Both the position numbers and the translations under genes were made by a program. From Russula earlei (lineage: Eukaryota; Basidiomycota; Agaricomycetes; Russulales; Russulaceae): a stretch of DNA of 64,000 nt. The notes under the pieces are model-generated. The model ran no database searches. It saw nothing but the letters and a program-made list of their open reading frames with translations, and was not told the origin of the DNA. Positions 11,335 to 23,490 of the stretch are shown here, one piece after another; within the stretch, counting starts at the first letter, position 1; each line of letters starts with the position of its first letter. Location: positions 1-64,000 of the forward strand of contig JAGFNK010000119.1 in assembly GCA_025769875.1 (NCBI GenBank), written 5' to 3'.

Positions 11335-11884
11335 TTAGTATCGGATGGGCGGGATGGGATCGGCGCGGATGGTAGAGGGGTCGATTGCGCGGTCGAGTTC
11401 CTCGTCAATCTCGCCGATGAGGATGCTGATAGAAAATGGAAGGTTGGTGAGTGGCTGTGGGCGGGACTTTTTTTTTGGGGGGGCGGGGGACGAGATGGGG
11501 CGTTGTGGACCGAGGGACGGAGAAACGGAGAAAGGGTGGACGCGAGGACGCACATCATGTCACCTTTGACGAGGTAGAGCCCGAGGGGTACCTCCTCGAC
11601 GCCCTCGTCCGTGCTGTAGATGCGCTCTTTGGAATCGGAGAGGACGACGTTCGATTTTTGGTCGTAGCCGGCGAGCACGCCCTGTTCAAAGATGGGGGGA
11701 AAGAAGGAGGGCGTCTCAGACGGCGGATGGACACGAAGGGGGAGGCCACGCAACTACAATGGCGCGTCCGTCTTGGAGGACGAGGAGGACGCGACCTATC
11801 TCGGCGATGAGCACGAAAGGGGAGGGGATGGATAAGAGTGTGGAGTGGACGCGCACGGTCGACGTAGCTTTGAAGGCTGGACAT
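11335..11884 (-). CDS. LSM8: U6 snRNA-associated Sm-like protein LSm8
   Basis: Four exons on the minus strand: 11,857-11,884, 11,755-11,795, 11,554-11,681 and 11,335-11,425. They sum to 288 bases, a 95-residue protein, close to the usual length for LSm8 (about 96). It starts MSSLQSYVDRRV like family members. Sm1 is VLLVLQDGRAIVGVLAGYDQ and SNVVLSDS. Sm2 is LGLYLVKGDMIILIGEIDEE. The tail is short (IRADPIPPIRY). LSm8 closes the nuclear LSm2-8 ring that binds the U6 snRNA 3' end and acts in pre-mRNA splicing. Small introns interrupt the Sm fold. The gene is head-to-head with the transporter at 12,205. Confidence 0.93.
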
Positions 11885-12204
11885 TGATTGCTGTTCGTTC
11901 GATATTGGGTTTGCTCGCTCGCCTCGCGTTTGGATGTCTCAGTCTCGGACTCGCCTCTCTGAGACACAACAGTCGCTTTCTGTCAGTTCAGAGAGAAGCC
12001 GTGGAGTGTCAGAGGTCCCCAGTCGAGTCGAGTCGAGCCTTTCGAGTGAATGAAAAGGGCGCAAGGCGTGTCATCCCCTGAACGTTACGCCTGTCCTATA
12101 CTTACTGTCAGTCCCTCCCTCAAACACGACCTTCCCCCTTTCGTCAGCCCTCTCCATTCCTTTCTTTCATCCACCCTCTCCCCCCCCCCCCCCTCCCCCG
12201 TCGA
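11885..12204. promoter_or_regulatory. Bidirectional promoter LSM8 / transporter
   Basis: 320 bp between two divergent start codons. It contains a long pyrimidine-rich stretch with a run of about 13 C (12,181-12,193) directly before the transporter ATG. Pyrimidine tracts near starts are common in fungal promoters and may mark the transcription start. No TATA element is obvious. Confidence 0.5.
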
Positions 12205-13680
12205 ATGGCCACAGAGAAGTTCTTCGAGAATGGCGGTCGCCCTCTTGACGTGGAGCGTCAGCAGACCGCCCAGTTCCTCAACCCGAAATCGGAGGAGCGC
12301 GACGCCGGAAGCGACAGCGCCAGCGGTCCACTGCCCTCCCCCGCCTCCGCGTCCCCCGCAAAGCCAAAGCCCAAGCTGACCGCGTCCATGATCATCCCCG
12401 TCTGGATCGTGCTCTCCTCCTCCGTCATCATCTACAACAACTATCTGTACAACACCCTCAACTTCAAGTACCCCGTCTTCCTCGTCACCTTTCACCTCGG
12501 CTTTGCTGTACGCCGCGCCCCCACGCTAGATCTCCCGTCATCAGCGCATCGTCTTAAACCCACACCTCTTTTATACAGGCCATCGGCACACGCATACTGG
12601 AACGGACGACGCACCTCCTCGATGGCGCGAAGGACGTTCACCTCACCAAGGACATGTTTGTTCGCTCCATCCTCCCCATCGGCCTTCTCTTCAGCGCGAG
12701 TCTCATCCTGAGCAACACCGCATACCTCTATCTCAGCGTAGCGTATATACAAATGCTCAAGGTACGTCCCCCTTTCTCGTTGCCCACCCGTCTTCGCTTC
12801 CCGTCGTCTCATGATGACGCACAATCATTCACCCAACACAGGCGTTTACTCCTGTGGCGATCCTCCTCATCTCCTGGCTCTTCCGCATTCAGGAACCCAA
12901 CCGCAAACTCACCACCATCGTCTGTATGATCTCGTTCGGCGTCGCCCTCGCGTCCCACGGCGAATTGCGCTTCAACCTTATCGGCTTCCTCACGCAAGCC
13001 GCCGCCGTTGCCGTACGTATACACTCGCATTCGTTCCATACATTCCGGTGTTCGGCTGTTTCCCCCTTGGGGCTAATCGCACACACCCAGTTCGAAGCCT
13101 CGCGTCTCGTGATGATCCAAATCCTCTTGCACGGTCTCAAGATGGACCCGCTCGTCTCGCTCCACTACTACGCGCCCGTCTGCGCCGTCATCAACCTGGC
13201 CATCCTCCCGTTCACGGAAGGGCTCGCGCCATTCTTCGAGCTTGCGCGCATCGGACCCCTCGTCCTCTTTTCCAACGCCGCCGTCGCATTCGCCCTCAAC
13301 ATCGCCGCGGTCTTCCTCGTAAGCGCCGGCTCTGGCCTCGTGTTGACGCTTGCGGGCGTGTTCAAGGTACGCAGATGTCACATCCCCCCCCCCCCCTTGC
13401 GAAACGCCATCCCGCGCAGGCCCCCGGAACTGATCCCTGTTTCCCCTCACCTTCGCATTAGGACATTCTCCTCATCACGGGCTCCGTATTGATCTTCGGC
13501 TCGCAGATCACGCCTCTCCAGGTTTTCGGTTTGTCTCATGTTGCTTCACCCCTGAGCCCTCGCATGTGTCTCACGAACTTCTTTTTTTTTCTCTCTCTCT
13601 CTCTCCTCATCGCGGGTAATTCAGGCTACTCAATAGCGTTGGGAGGTCTGATCCTCTTCAAAACCTCCGGTGGCAAGTGA
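12205..13680 (+). CDS. Triose-phosphate-transporter family carrier (nucleotide-sugar/DMT type)
   Basis: Six exons: 12,205-12,507, 12,579-12,761, 12,842-13,012, 13,091-13,366, 13,462-13,528 and 13,625-13,680. They sum to 1,056 bases (351 residues), normal for the TPT family (about 300-400). A 55-residue Ser/Pro-rich cytosolic N-terminus precedes about ten helices. Family features are visible: SSSVIIYNNYLYN in helix 1, YIQMLKAFTPV across an exon join, FEASRLVMIQILL, and GLVLTLAGVFKDI...TPLQVFGYSIALGGL near the end. These proteins exchange phosphorylated sugars or nucleotide sugars in the secretory pathway. The KAFTPVAILLI and EASRLV motifs match the fungal group of uncharacterised members. The substrate cannot be assigned. 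Confidence 0.88.
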
Positions 13681-14349
13681 TACAGTACAGTAAAGGGAAC
13701 CTCCGGACGGCGTTTTGGAGCCGGTCCCGCAGCGCCGTTGTCAAGCCGTCACGGTGTTGCCCTTTTTTTTTGCTCGGAGGACCCCTCGCGGTCCGCGTTT
13801 TAGAACATTTCTTTTTTTTTTGTCGGGGCCATCAGTGTATCCTCAACTTGGCATGTACCTAATAGTTGTTTGGCCCCCCACTGAACGCTTGGTACCTACT
13901 GTGCGCGTACGTAACGACTCTTGACGGACATAGACATTAGCTCATGTCGTCCTTGCTCTGTACAATCGTGTTCCTCCTCATCTTCAACTCGACTCCGGTG
14001 TTTCGTGCATCCGTATGTGTGTACGTGCGTTCGCTCCAGAGTTGATAGTAGTATATACCCGTCCCGTATAAGATGGTGCGAAATTGTGCCGATGATACAG
14101 ATGATACTGTAGTTTGGAGATATGTTAGCGGCCCTTTCCCCCTTCGTCTTCCAAAGGCAACCCTAGATACCAACCAAGCTGCCCCCTCAACTACCCCCAT
14201 TCTCCTTCCATGAATCCCTGTCCTCATCTCGCGGCGTCGCGGGTGCCATGTCCACATGACCGAGCTCTCCCCGTACGCGCCACAGTGAACTCTTTCCGAC
14301 GGGGTGCGACACGTTTCAACCTCGTCGTCTTCTCTTCACTCTTCGATCT
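13681..14349. other. Convergent 3' intergenic region
   Basis: 670 bp between two converging stops. T-runs of about 9-10 at 13,766 and 13,811 may belong to the 3' UTR. Nothing else is recognised. Confidence 0.45.
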
Positions 14350-16389
14350 TCACGCCGCTAATGCTGCCGCCGCCGCGCGAGCTGCAGAAAATGCCACTTT
14401 TCTATCGTCGTTGCGGAGTGTCGTATGCACCGCGAGACGCGCGACGATCTCGCCCTGCACAGATGCCAAATGACAAATCATGATCAGATTGCTGCATGCG
14501 TGCACCGAGCAGGCAAGCACTTACAAGTTCGACCATGATAGCTACGACGATTAGGCTAGGATGCGGGATACGCGATGCAAGCGAGATATCAAAAAAGAAT
14601 ATGGCGTGGGATCCTGATGGATAACGTACCCAATGATGATCCATGTGATACGCTCCATCGCAACATTATTCAAATGTTCATGTATCGCGTCTAACTATAG
14701 CAATTCAAAAAAGAAGGAAAAGAACCGCAAGAAGGATCAGAGAAGAGAGGGAGGGGAGACGCTCTGACGTCAATCAGGAGACAGCGTACCAGATCCCTCG
14801 CTCCACTGATACGTTCGTTGAGCGCCTGGACGCGCTCCCCGATCTCGAAATACGCCCTGCCGGCGTCGTATAGCCCATGCATGCTCGCCTCTTCCCAGAA
14901 GATACTGGGCACGTCGAGAACGTTGCGCCCGAGCACGACGTCGCGGCGCAACGTAAAGAGTTTCCCAGTGAGCCGCATCGCGTCGCGTCGCGAGAGTGCT
15001 AGTGCGCCCGTGCGCGCAAGCGTGCGTGGCAAGGCTTGCGTGCGCGGATGTTGGAGGATGGTATGCGCTTGCGATTCGTAGTGTGCGAGGAGTGTCGACT
15101 GCGCAAGTGCATGCGAGAGTGAGAGCGTGAGAAGGTGCGACGGGGATTTGAATGCTACCAAAGACGGTGTGAATGTTTTTTCTCCCAGGGAGAGGAGATG
15201 AGCCAAACTCACTGAAAAAATCGTTGAAAATGCGCGGATAGGCAATCGTTGAATCATACTACGACGAGGTATAGTGCTGAACCAAGAAAGGGGGGGGGGG
15301 CGGAATTACTTACTGCAAAATGACATTCTTCAACTTCCCATTCGCTCTCGACACGCGCACCTTTGAGTGTGCCTGCACCATGGACGTCCTCGAGGATATT
15401 GCGCTCCTGCATCTCGTCGAATCCAAAGAAGACAGCGACGCCATACTTGAAGAACACGATCTCGGCCACTTCTTCGCCCGTCGCCACCGGTGTTCTGGGC
15501 TCGCCCACTGGCACAGAAGGAGGAGCGCGGCTGGGGCTTTGCGACGCAAGCAAAGGGGTGTCCACGCGCAGGCCACGTTCACGCGACTCGCCGTCGACCT
15601 CGCTTTCCTCGGGCTCGCGCATGGGCCGTTCGACGGGTGGCTCGCTCGTCAAGCTCCGCGCGATATAGCCATCATGCGATACGAATCCGTCCTCGGGTGC
15701 GCGGCCCGGGAAGAAGTATGAGCCCGTGTAGCCGTCTTCTTCAGCCTGAGACATGTGCGACAGATGGCGCGTGTGCGACGGAGCGGGCACCGATGAGCGC
15801 ACTTTAGCCGCGGGGCCGTAACCAGGAAGCAGCGGGAGGTGATACATCTGGGAGAGGCGGTCAGCCCCGCGTGCACTATGCAAGGGATGTGGGGGCAAGG
15901 GGGAGAAGTTGAAGGACAAGGGGTCGGCGGGGAACGTACGACATAGAGAGCCTCATCAAACGAACGAGGGACGACATTGTGCTCGCGCTTGAGAAAGTTG
16001 GCGAGCAGCTTCGTGCGAAAGCCATCCGCGAGCCAGTAAGCGGTGATGCGGCGGCACCCAGCTCGGCGGCGCTCTGCCTTGGTCATGCGTTCCGTGGTGC
16101 TCTTATGCTCGCGCATGCGCACGCCTGTGTCTGTCTCGTAGCCATGGATCTCGTCATCTTCGCCTTGTTCTGCGGGGAGGGGGCGGGTCTGGGGGTCGGA
16201 CGGGAGCTCGACGAGTCTTTGATGAGTCTTTGAGGTACGCTGGGTAGCGGCGGCTTTGAGAGCTCCGGTAGGGGTCGGGATGGGGGAGATGATTAACGCA
16301 GATCTTGGCAGGGTGAAGGAAGGCTTGCGGGCGAGAGCAAGTCGTGGTGGGGATTGCTGGGATTGCTGCTGTTGTTGTTGCAGTTGCAT
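14350..16389 (-). CDS. RMD1: RMD1/SIF3-type DUF155 membrane protein
   Basis: Seven exons (minus): 15,940-16,389, 15,314-15,847, 15,213-15,258, 14,790-15,154, 14,630-14,694, 14,525-14,555 and 14,350-14,454. They sum to 1,596 bases (531 residues). A Gln-rich N-terminus (QLQQQQQQSQQ) and a charged segment precede the DUF155 core: YGVAVFFGFDE, DSTIAYPRIFNDFFTFKSPS, LSLSHALAQSTLLAHYE, LTGKLFTLRRDVVLG, SIFWEEA and YFEIGERVQALNERI. A C-terminal helix is MERITWIIIGLIVVAIMVEL. Yeast RMD1 and the mitochondrial RMD8/RMND1 relatives share this domain; RMD1 is needed for sporulation and is cytosolic, while RMND1 acts in mitochondrial translation. The long disordered N-terminus without a clear targeting peptide favours the RMD1/RMD8 type. 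Convergent with the transporter gene, divergent from the reductase at 17,042. Confidence 0.9.
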
Positions 16390-17041
16390 GATGGCTGGTT
16401 TCCAGCAAAAAGGGGCTCAGCGCACATGACGTATTCCTACTCTCACTCTCGTTCTCACCCATCCGACGATGTCCTTCAGAAAACTATCCATCGGGGGAAC
16501 CCAGTCACCCCCGCTCGAAGACTGTCACCCCATGGGTGCATGCTCCATAAAGGGCGGCAACGCTGGCGGAATACCCGACCGTCAACAGCGGAGTGGTACA
16601 TCTCGCCACCCGCCACCATTAAGCCACCTGATAAACCGTTCAGATTACTTTGATCTGCCCGAGAAGGAGCAGGAGCAGGAGGAGCAAGAACACGACCGAG
16701 TCCAATCCACGGCCGTGCAAGGCGAAGCACTGCGTGGCGGCACTCAAGGCGCCACGTCAAGCGACAAATAAACGTGGACGATGGGCGTTTCTTCGTTCGA
16801 TGAATCGATGGCGATGACATGTACAGTGTAAAGCGTCCCTGAATTGTATCTTCCATCCGTACCTATCTTCGACCTCGGGTTTCGTGTAGCATAATTGTGT
16901 ATTGTCGTTCGCATGTCAAACTGTTGACGGCACCTTGTCTTCGGCACTTTTAACGATAGGCATCTTCCTGACTGACTCCTCGTAGTACCATACGTAATCA
17001 CAACCTTCCTCCTATCGATCGCTTGTCGTCCGGCTGTGCCT
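16390..17041. promoter_or_regulatory. Divergent promoter region RMD1 / MAT2B-like gene
   Basis: 652 bp between two divergent ATGs. An open frame at 16,469-16,771 (100 codons) runs through it without a recognisable domain and is probably fortuitous. Confidence 0.4.
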
Positions 17042-18662
17042 ATGAAGGTCGTTGTGACAGGTAGGCGATAGAATATATCCAATCCTCCGTCCCGCATTCC
17101 ATCTGTCCTCCTGCTCAGGAGCTTCCGGTGTTCTCGGAACCGCCGTATTCGATGCCTTCGCATCCCGGGCGGACGCCGCTCACACCGTCATCGGCCTCGC
17201 CCACTCGCGACCGGGTGGCGAGCGCAATCTGCGCGCATTAAATCTCCTCGATTCTGACGCCGTATCCGCTCTCATCCGAGATACCAAACCCCATTGTAAG
17301 TACATTACGAACATGAGCGAGCCCCGCCCCAAAATCCCCTCCTCGTAAACCGTTACTTTTACCCAAGAGGCTTCCGTGAATCCGTGATCCGCGGTCCTCG
17401 CTTTCCTCGTACATTCCATCCCCTCCCAGAAATAGTAGGGTGCGGGGAGACACGACAAATCGAAACTCACCGCTGTCTTGTCGTCGACAGGGGTGATACA
17501 TTGTGCAGCGGAGCGCAAGCCTGACGTTGCCGAGAAGGTGACCTATTGCCCGTGCCGGATATCACCGTGAAGGGTTTGACTGATGAGAACACGCCATGAA
17601 TAGGATCCAGAAGGCACGAGAAAGGTGCGATTCTCGCTCTTTCTCTCCCACAACTGAAATCATCTCGAGCGATGCATCTCACGCCTGTCCATCCCTGGTA
17701 GCTGAACGTCGACGTGTGCGCGCACCTAGCTATCCTCTCCAAGGAGCTCGGATTCACTCTCATCTTCATATCCACGGGTACGCCCCTGCCCGTTTTCTTT
17801 TTTTTTGGGTTCAAATTTTGGGCTGAACCCCGCGTTCGCGCTATCTGTAGACTATGTCTTCGACGGGACCTCGCCGCCCTACGTCCCTTCGGCACAAACC
17901 AACCCAGTGAATTTCTATGGCATCACCAAGCGCGACGCCGAGATCGCCGTCCTTGGCGTTGAAGGCGCGCACGTGGCCGTTTTGCGCATTCCCATTTTGT
18001 GCGTCGTCCCTCAAGTCGCTCGCTTATAGCAAGTTCGCATCAGGCCGATGTGAGCTCTCACACCCCGCGATGCATCGCAGATACGGCCCGGCTCCGTCGA
18101 ACGCAGACTCGGCGGTCAACATCCTGCTTGATGTCGTGCGGGATCAGTCGGGCAAGAAATACACCATGGATCACTACCAGACGGGCTTCCCCACCAACGT
18201 GCTCGACATTGCCGACTTTCTCGTCCGCCTCGCCGGTAATGAGCTCCCCCTCCCTCCTCTACCAGGCTGACGACGGGGGGTTTTTTTTTTTTTACGAGCC
18301 AGAAAGGCCAAAGAGCGCGCCGCTGCCCCCTGTGATCCACTACTCGGCCGAGGAACCCTTCACAAAGTACGAAATCTGTCTCATTTTCGCACGCATCCTG
18401 GGCCTTCCCCATGCACACATCATACCTCATGCCGGGCCACCGCCCCCAGGTACGGCTGCTCTACGTTGCATCACTCGTCACTTTCAGCTGCGGGCGTCAT
18501 CTCATTTCTATTTGTCTGGGAACAGGATCTACACCCCGCCCACGCAATGCGCAATTATATCTGCGTGAGACGGAAGACTTGGGTGTGGAAGGCGGGCTAG
18601 GGACGGGCGGGTTCGAGGAATGGTGGGTAGAGTACCTCCGCAATGTTGGTGGGGGCGTGTGA
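17042..18662 (+). CDS. RmlD-like / MAT2B-like NAD(P)-binding protein
   Basis: Short-chain dehydrogenase fold with an RmlD substrate-binding domain. Exons: 17,042-17,060, 17,119-17,295, 17,491-17,537, a 21-base exon 17,604-17,624 (DPEGTRK), 17,702-17,777, 17,851-17,998, 18,081-18,235, 18,303-18,449 and 18,526-18,662; phases agree throughout. Motifs: dinucleotide-binding loop KVVVTGASGVLG (residues 2-13), WVIHCAAERKPDVAEK, FISTDYVFDGTSPPY, catalytic YGITK (YxxxK), RIPILYGPA and the C-terminal HYSAEEPFTKYEI. In bacteria RmlD makes dTDP-rhamnose. In eukaryotes the closest relatives are MAT2B, the regulatory subunit of methionine adenosyltransferase, which keep the fold and bind NADP. A fungal protein of this size is more likely MAT2B-like. 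An intron holds a poly-T run at about 18,281. Confidence 0.85.
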
Positions 18663-19463
18663 TCTGTCCGTACCACTTTGACAACGATGAGAACAGATGA
18701 CGATCGTGATTATCATCAGGCCGTGGATACGTAAGCCTAGACTAGATCACGACGACTACAGGTGTATCCGCTTTCTTTTGCCCTAAGACGACAAGGTGGA
18801 CCGCATCGTTGAGCCGTTGTATTCCGGAGAGATAGACTCTGAGCCACCGAGATTTCAATCAGATGTTATCACACACCGTCAGCGGAACGATCCGAGTGCA
18901 CGGAAAAAAAAAAAAAAACAAGGCGGACTACATATGTCAATGTTTCTCCTCTTACGTGTTTGCGTAGATGGACGGCGCCGTTCAATTCATCGATGCGTTT
19001 CACCCAGTTTCGGCCAAGATGTCGCTTTTTCGACCCTCGTTACCTCAGCCGGGGGAGTCAGCTCCATGAGCGTCTATCAATCACCAACCAACACTTTCGG
19101 GTCAGAGGAAGCACAACGGTCCACCCTGAGACAGCGGCGTGGGCAACGCCGGTCGGGACAAGCAAACGACGACAGATGCATAATCGCACGCCGTCCGGCG
19201 TGGGTTCAAGGGGATGAGCAATCCGCGGCAAAGATCAACAGAACAAAAACACGACAGGGACGAATGGCTCCGGTTCAGGTCGGGGAGGACTTGCGGGCTG
19301 CAGAGGGAGCACGGCGTGCCAGCACTGCGAGTGACGTGCGCGCTCCGATGGGTCCGCGAAAGCCACACGACCGAGAGTCAGTCCCCCTACAGAAGCAAAC
19401 GCCGCGGAGAGCGGAGAGACCACCCGGTCTCCTCGCTCGGGCAGGCGAAACCGGCAATTCCAA
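18663..19463. other. Convergent intergenic region
   Basis: 800 bp. A 254-codon open frame on the plus strand (18,796-19,560) overlaps the end of the next gene antisense and shows no domain; its length fits the GC-rich base composition, so I do not call it a gene. A run of about 15 A occurs near 18,904. Confidence 0.4.
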
Positions 19464-21520
19464 TCAGCGTCCCGACCCAATCCCGGCTCTAGTCAGCTTT
19501 GACCGCTCGCGCAGCATGCCCCACTCCACCCACCACTCGTCCGCGGCGTCAATCGCATAGTAGCCCCACACCTCCGAGATCTCCGCGAGCTCGGCATCCG
19601 TCGGACCACTTCCCGGAGGCGGTTCAGGAGCGTCCGAGGGGAGGGCGGTCCAGCGGACCAACCCGTCGCGAATCCGCGGCGGGCTGGAAAACGCCACATC
19701 CGCGTTATGCTGCTCAAGGGACCCCAGCATCTCCGAGCGCCACTTGCGCAGGTCCTGATAAGCGTATAGGAGCGTCGGGACCTGTTCCGCGCTCCCCAAG
19801 TGAGAGAAAAGCGTGCCAAGGGTGGCGGCATCTTCCAGGGCGAGGGTGCAGCCGTACGTTGTACCGGGCTGACATGCAGTTGGGAAATCAGATGACGGAT
19901 CGAAACAAGGGACGAGGAAAATGGACGATGCACGTACACCCTGTGGATGTGCCGCGTCGCCGATGAGCATGATGCTCTCCGACTCGTCTACCCAACTATC
20001 GGGTGATGGTAGCACCAGCCACGGCTGACGGGAAACAGGGCCGACTTTGTCAAGCAAGAACCGCAACCTGCGAAGCACCCGGTAATTAAGAATTAGAATT
20101 TAGCTACTACAACCTGAGCGGGGTCAACGACCTAACGCACCTTGGGTCCATCTGTTTCTCCTTGTATCTTAGCGAAATTAAGGAGGTAGTCGGATCCCAA
20201 CTGTCATGTGCACCCGGCCTTGTGACTGCGGTTGATCCAGTTTGATCTTCCCACCAGACATGAATAGCAAATTCCTGATGCCGTCGCTGGAAAAGATCTA
20301 TGAGCCCGTTTCCGTCCTTCCGGATGACAACTGGCTCACCACAGGATAGCCTAGACTCCCGAAAAAGCCAATCAGTAAAGGGACGTGAGGACGACCTCAT
20401 ATCACACGCGGGGACCGTTGCCGAGATCATTGAAGTGAACGAGGTAGACGCACCAAGCACAACACGCCCATCTCCAACCCAGATCGGCCAACCGGCATCC
20501 GTGAGTTGTCTTAGGGGTGCATACTTGCGTACCTCAGCCATCGGTACGCATCCCGTGTACATGCTTAAACCGATCGATGTCACTTCCGGTTCTTCCTCGT
20601 CTGTGACTACGCGGCGTACGATGCTTCGCCGGCCATCAGCGCCTATGATGACATCCGCATAGAGGACTTCGCCGGTCTTGAGCCTCACACTGGGTCGCGT
20701 GTGCGAACTGGGTCCGGCGATAGAGGTGCTGATTGGACCATTTTCGGGCGGCGCTTCGCGTGGAGGCTCCACAGCTTCGACAGTTACGCCAAATTTCACG
20801 CACGTTCCTGCAGACGATGCGAGGCGATACAGAATTTCGAGGAGGTCCGCATGCTAAGCATCGTGGATTTTAGTGTCTGGGGTATACCAGCCAATCGGAC
20901 TTACGTGAATCATGAGGAACGATGAACCCATCTCCTCAATGAGGCCCACGTGCCACGCAGACTGACCAATCGACCTCCCAGTCTTCACTTCGACCACAAG
21001 AAACCGCAACGAGTCAGCCAATGTGCATACAGCCGAGACAAACCAGAGTTCCTGATGGACAGGACGCTTACAGTCCAGAATCGACGACGACGCGGTGACC
21101 GACGCCTGTTGTATCAGCTCATTCTCGACTCCCCAGTGTGATAAGATTCTCGTTGCATTGGGTGGTAGCCTTATACCTCCCGGTCGATTTTTAAAGCCGT
21201 TCGCTTGCTCAAGCACTTGAACACGGTGGCCTGATGCAGCGAGCGCGTATGCAGCGGAAAGTCCGGCGATTCCTGATGGTGAAGCATGTCGGTTACAACC
21301 GGTGCAATGCTCAAGACATTGAATTGAACAAACCGCCGCCAACTATTATAAAATCTAACTGAAGGCTCGCTTTCCTCGATGTCTCCCGAGTGGAGGGCGA
21401 TCCGTCGGAGGGGTGGGAAGAATGTCGAAAGGAGGCACTGGACGACGACCGGTGCTGACGGTGGGTATAAGCGTTGGGCCCTCCGCTGAAGTTTCGGCCA
21501 CGGAATGGTAGTTCCATCAT
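19464..21520 (-). CDS. FAD-dependent monooxygenase (PHBH/salicylate hydroxylase type)
   Basis: Minus-strand gene with about six or seven exons. Exon 1 (21,334-21,520) ends in the FAD-binding GxGxxG motif FIIVGGG, continued in exon 2 from 21,272 as IAGLSAAYALAASGHRVQVLE. GGIRLPPNATRILSHWGV follows. The middle exon has LLEILYRLA, the DG motif VIIGADGRRSIVRR and GWPIWVGDGRVVLG. The last exons have HVWWEDQTGS, then the GD motif IMLIGDAAHPQ, TYGCTLALEDAATLG and a C-terminus ending ERSKLTRAGIGSGR. Enzymes of this class hydroxylate aromatic compounds with NAD(P)H and O2. The substrate is unknown; fungal relatives act in salicylate breakdown and in secondary metabolism. The start at 21,520 is tentative (another Met lies 3 bases downstream) and the intron near 21,080 is not resolved. 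Confidence 0.85.
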
Positions 21521-22854
21521 GGGCTCCTTGTACGAGGTTGTTACTTGCGTAGGAAACAGACGAACGTGAGAAAGGCAGCTGCGGCACGAGACGCAGTATT
21601 TATCATTTCGCGGGGAGGAAGGTTGCCGTGATGATTATAAACTATCGTGGTATTTCGTCCATCGGTGTGATTGACGCTGGCAGGCTGCCCTTTTTCCCGA
21701 AGCGTAAAGCCTAGACAGACTGCACCCCTGAAATCGGCGAACTGGCCATGGAGTCATGGTACAAGGCGGTGACAGGCACGCAGCAAGAGAACACCAGTAT
21801 GGGACTGTTCCGGCTTTCAACCGAACGCCGTTACCCTGGAAAAAAACAAGGGCGCGGGAAATCTTACCCTCCGGGGTAAGGCAACGTGGTATAGAGAAAG
21901 CTACATGGTCGTCCAAGACTAAGCCCATGCTACCATTCCAAGGAAGAACGCGTTCAAGTGACGTCTTTTTAATGACTGGCACCCGTGCAAAATTGGCCTT
22001 GAGGGGGACAACTGTCTAGAAGGGAGGGCCTAGAATGAAAGGAGTCACATTTAGGGCATGAATGATTCCTCAAAGGCTCGATGCGTGAGTACGGAAGAAG
22101 GGACATGCCACATTTAAGCCCTGTGGTCGGCTTGCCGGAGGGGTTGTGAGCTCGGCTGAAGGTGTGTGTGGAACGGAAGGTGGGCATTGGAAGCGCGGAC
22201 GGGCCTCGAGCTGGGCGTCATCAATATTTCAAACAAAACTCTCCCATCTGTTCCCGTCGAGGCCGCGCTTGGTCGGTATCGGCCGCATTGATGAATCTGC
22301 CGACATCAATTCAGATGCTCGGGCCTTGGCTCCCATTATGTTGCTGACCGCACTGCTGGACCAGTGCCAGTTGAGTATAGACGTTACAGCAGGTGTCGAG
22401 CCGATCAAGTATTGTACTTGCAGTCGTTTGAATTGAAAAGTAGCGGCGCTAAGTCAGCTATATCGGCTTCAGTTGGCGCATGGGGCCAACGTGTCTGGTT
22501 CTGGCCCAAGTCTCAGCGCAAGTCTAGATGGAGGAAGACAGTACACCGTGGCACCCCCACCAGGTGTTAGTGCAACACGATATCATCGCATGTCATATCA
22601 TGTCAGTCAACCGAAAAAACACAACCTTGAATTCAATCAAAATTTTCAGAGGTGATCATGTGTGACATAACGTGATAATGTAAGCAGCGATAAGTAAGTA
22701 ACCGACCCATTGGCTCCACTCGCAAACTCCACAGCGTTTGTTTGCATCGACTCGACGACTACGACCACCAGTCCGTGCGTGAATAAAATTTCCCCTGAGT
22801 GGCTGAAACATCGAAAGCGCACTCGTAACTTTTTGCTTCCCTCCGGTCTGTTGT
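21521..22854. other. Intergenic, nothing recognised
   Basis: 1.3 kb upstream of the FAD monooxygenase. Open frames up to 115 codons on both strands have no recognisable motif. Confidence 0.45.
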
Positions 22855-23490
22855 ATGACTTCCGAAAACCCGTTTCCCATTGCCATCGTTGGACCGAGCC
22901 TTGTCAGCCTCGTTCTCGCGCCCAAAGGAAGGGGGCCGCTCGCTCAATATACCCGTTGGAGGCCCTGCACCCGACAGCAGCTTCGCAAGGTCGCAGGACT
23001 CCGGAGAACGGATAGGTGAGAACCCGTAGACATTCATGACAGGGCCATCCATCTCTGAAAGGTCTCTCTCGCCGTGGGCGACTCGCTCCTTAGTGCCGTT
23101 CAATTTCGGGCTGAGAAGGAACACCGACTCGAATTCGCACATATCGACTTCGTCGTCGGCGCGCGGTGGGGACGGCGCCTGGTCGCGCATACGGTGGTGG
23201 TCCTTGTCTTCCACACAGCCACCTTACACCGGCGAGATATCGTCGACATCTAGCTTGCGCTGGAGGGTCCCAACGGAAATGGCGCAATCCGCTTCCGTCG
23301 GGCGTGGGAGCAGCAGCCTCTTCGTGCTCGGCGACAGCCGGACAACAGCGACGGCGTCGTGCGCGTCTACGCAGCGGTACGCGTGCTTCTCGGAGCGCCC
23401 GACATGGAATAGTTCTCTAGGGGTGGGCACGGAAGCTGCGCGCGCTCATAGATGCGTCGGGCGCTACGCGCCCGCATCGTTGTGCGGATA
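22855..23490 (+). pseudogene. Broken FAD monooxygenase remnant
   Basis: A frame starting with ATG at about 22,855 reads MTSENPFPIAIVGPSLVSLVLA, which resembles the N-terminal Rossmann strand of a flavin monooxygenase, with the usual GxGxxG altered to GPSLVS. Downstream, in other frames, come RLEFAHIDFVVGARWGRRLV and HTATLHRRDIVDI, which resemble the substrate-side motif (HRxDLLxxL) of the same family. Stops and frameshifts separate the pieces and no C-terminal GD motif was found. I infer a decayed relative, perhaps from an old duplication; its family match is weak. Confidence 0.4.

Noticed and set aside
18796..19560. 254-codon open frame on the plus strand
   Set aside because: It overlaps the real FAD monooxygenase antisense and has no domain; GC-rich antisense frames are common here.
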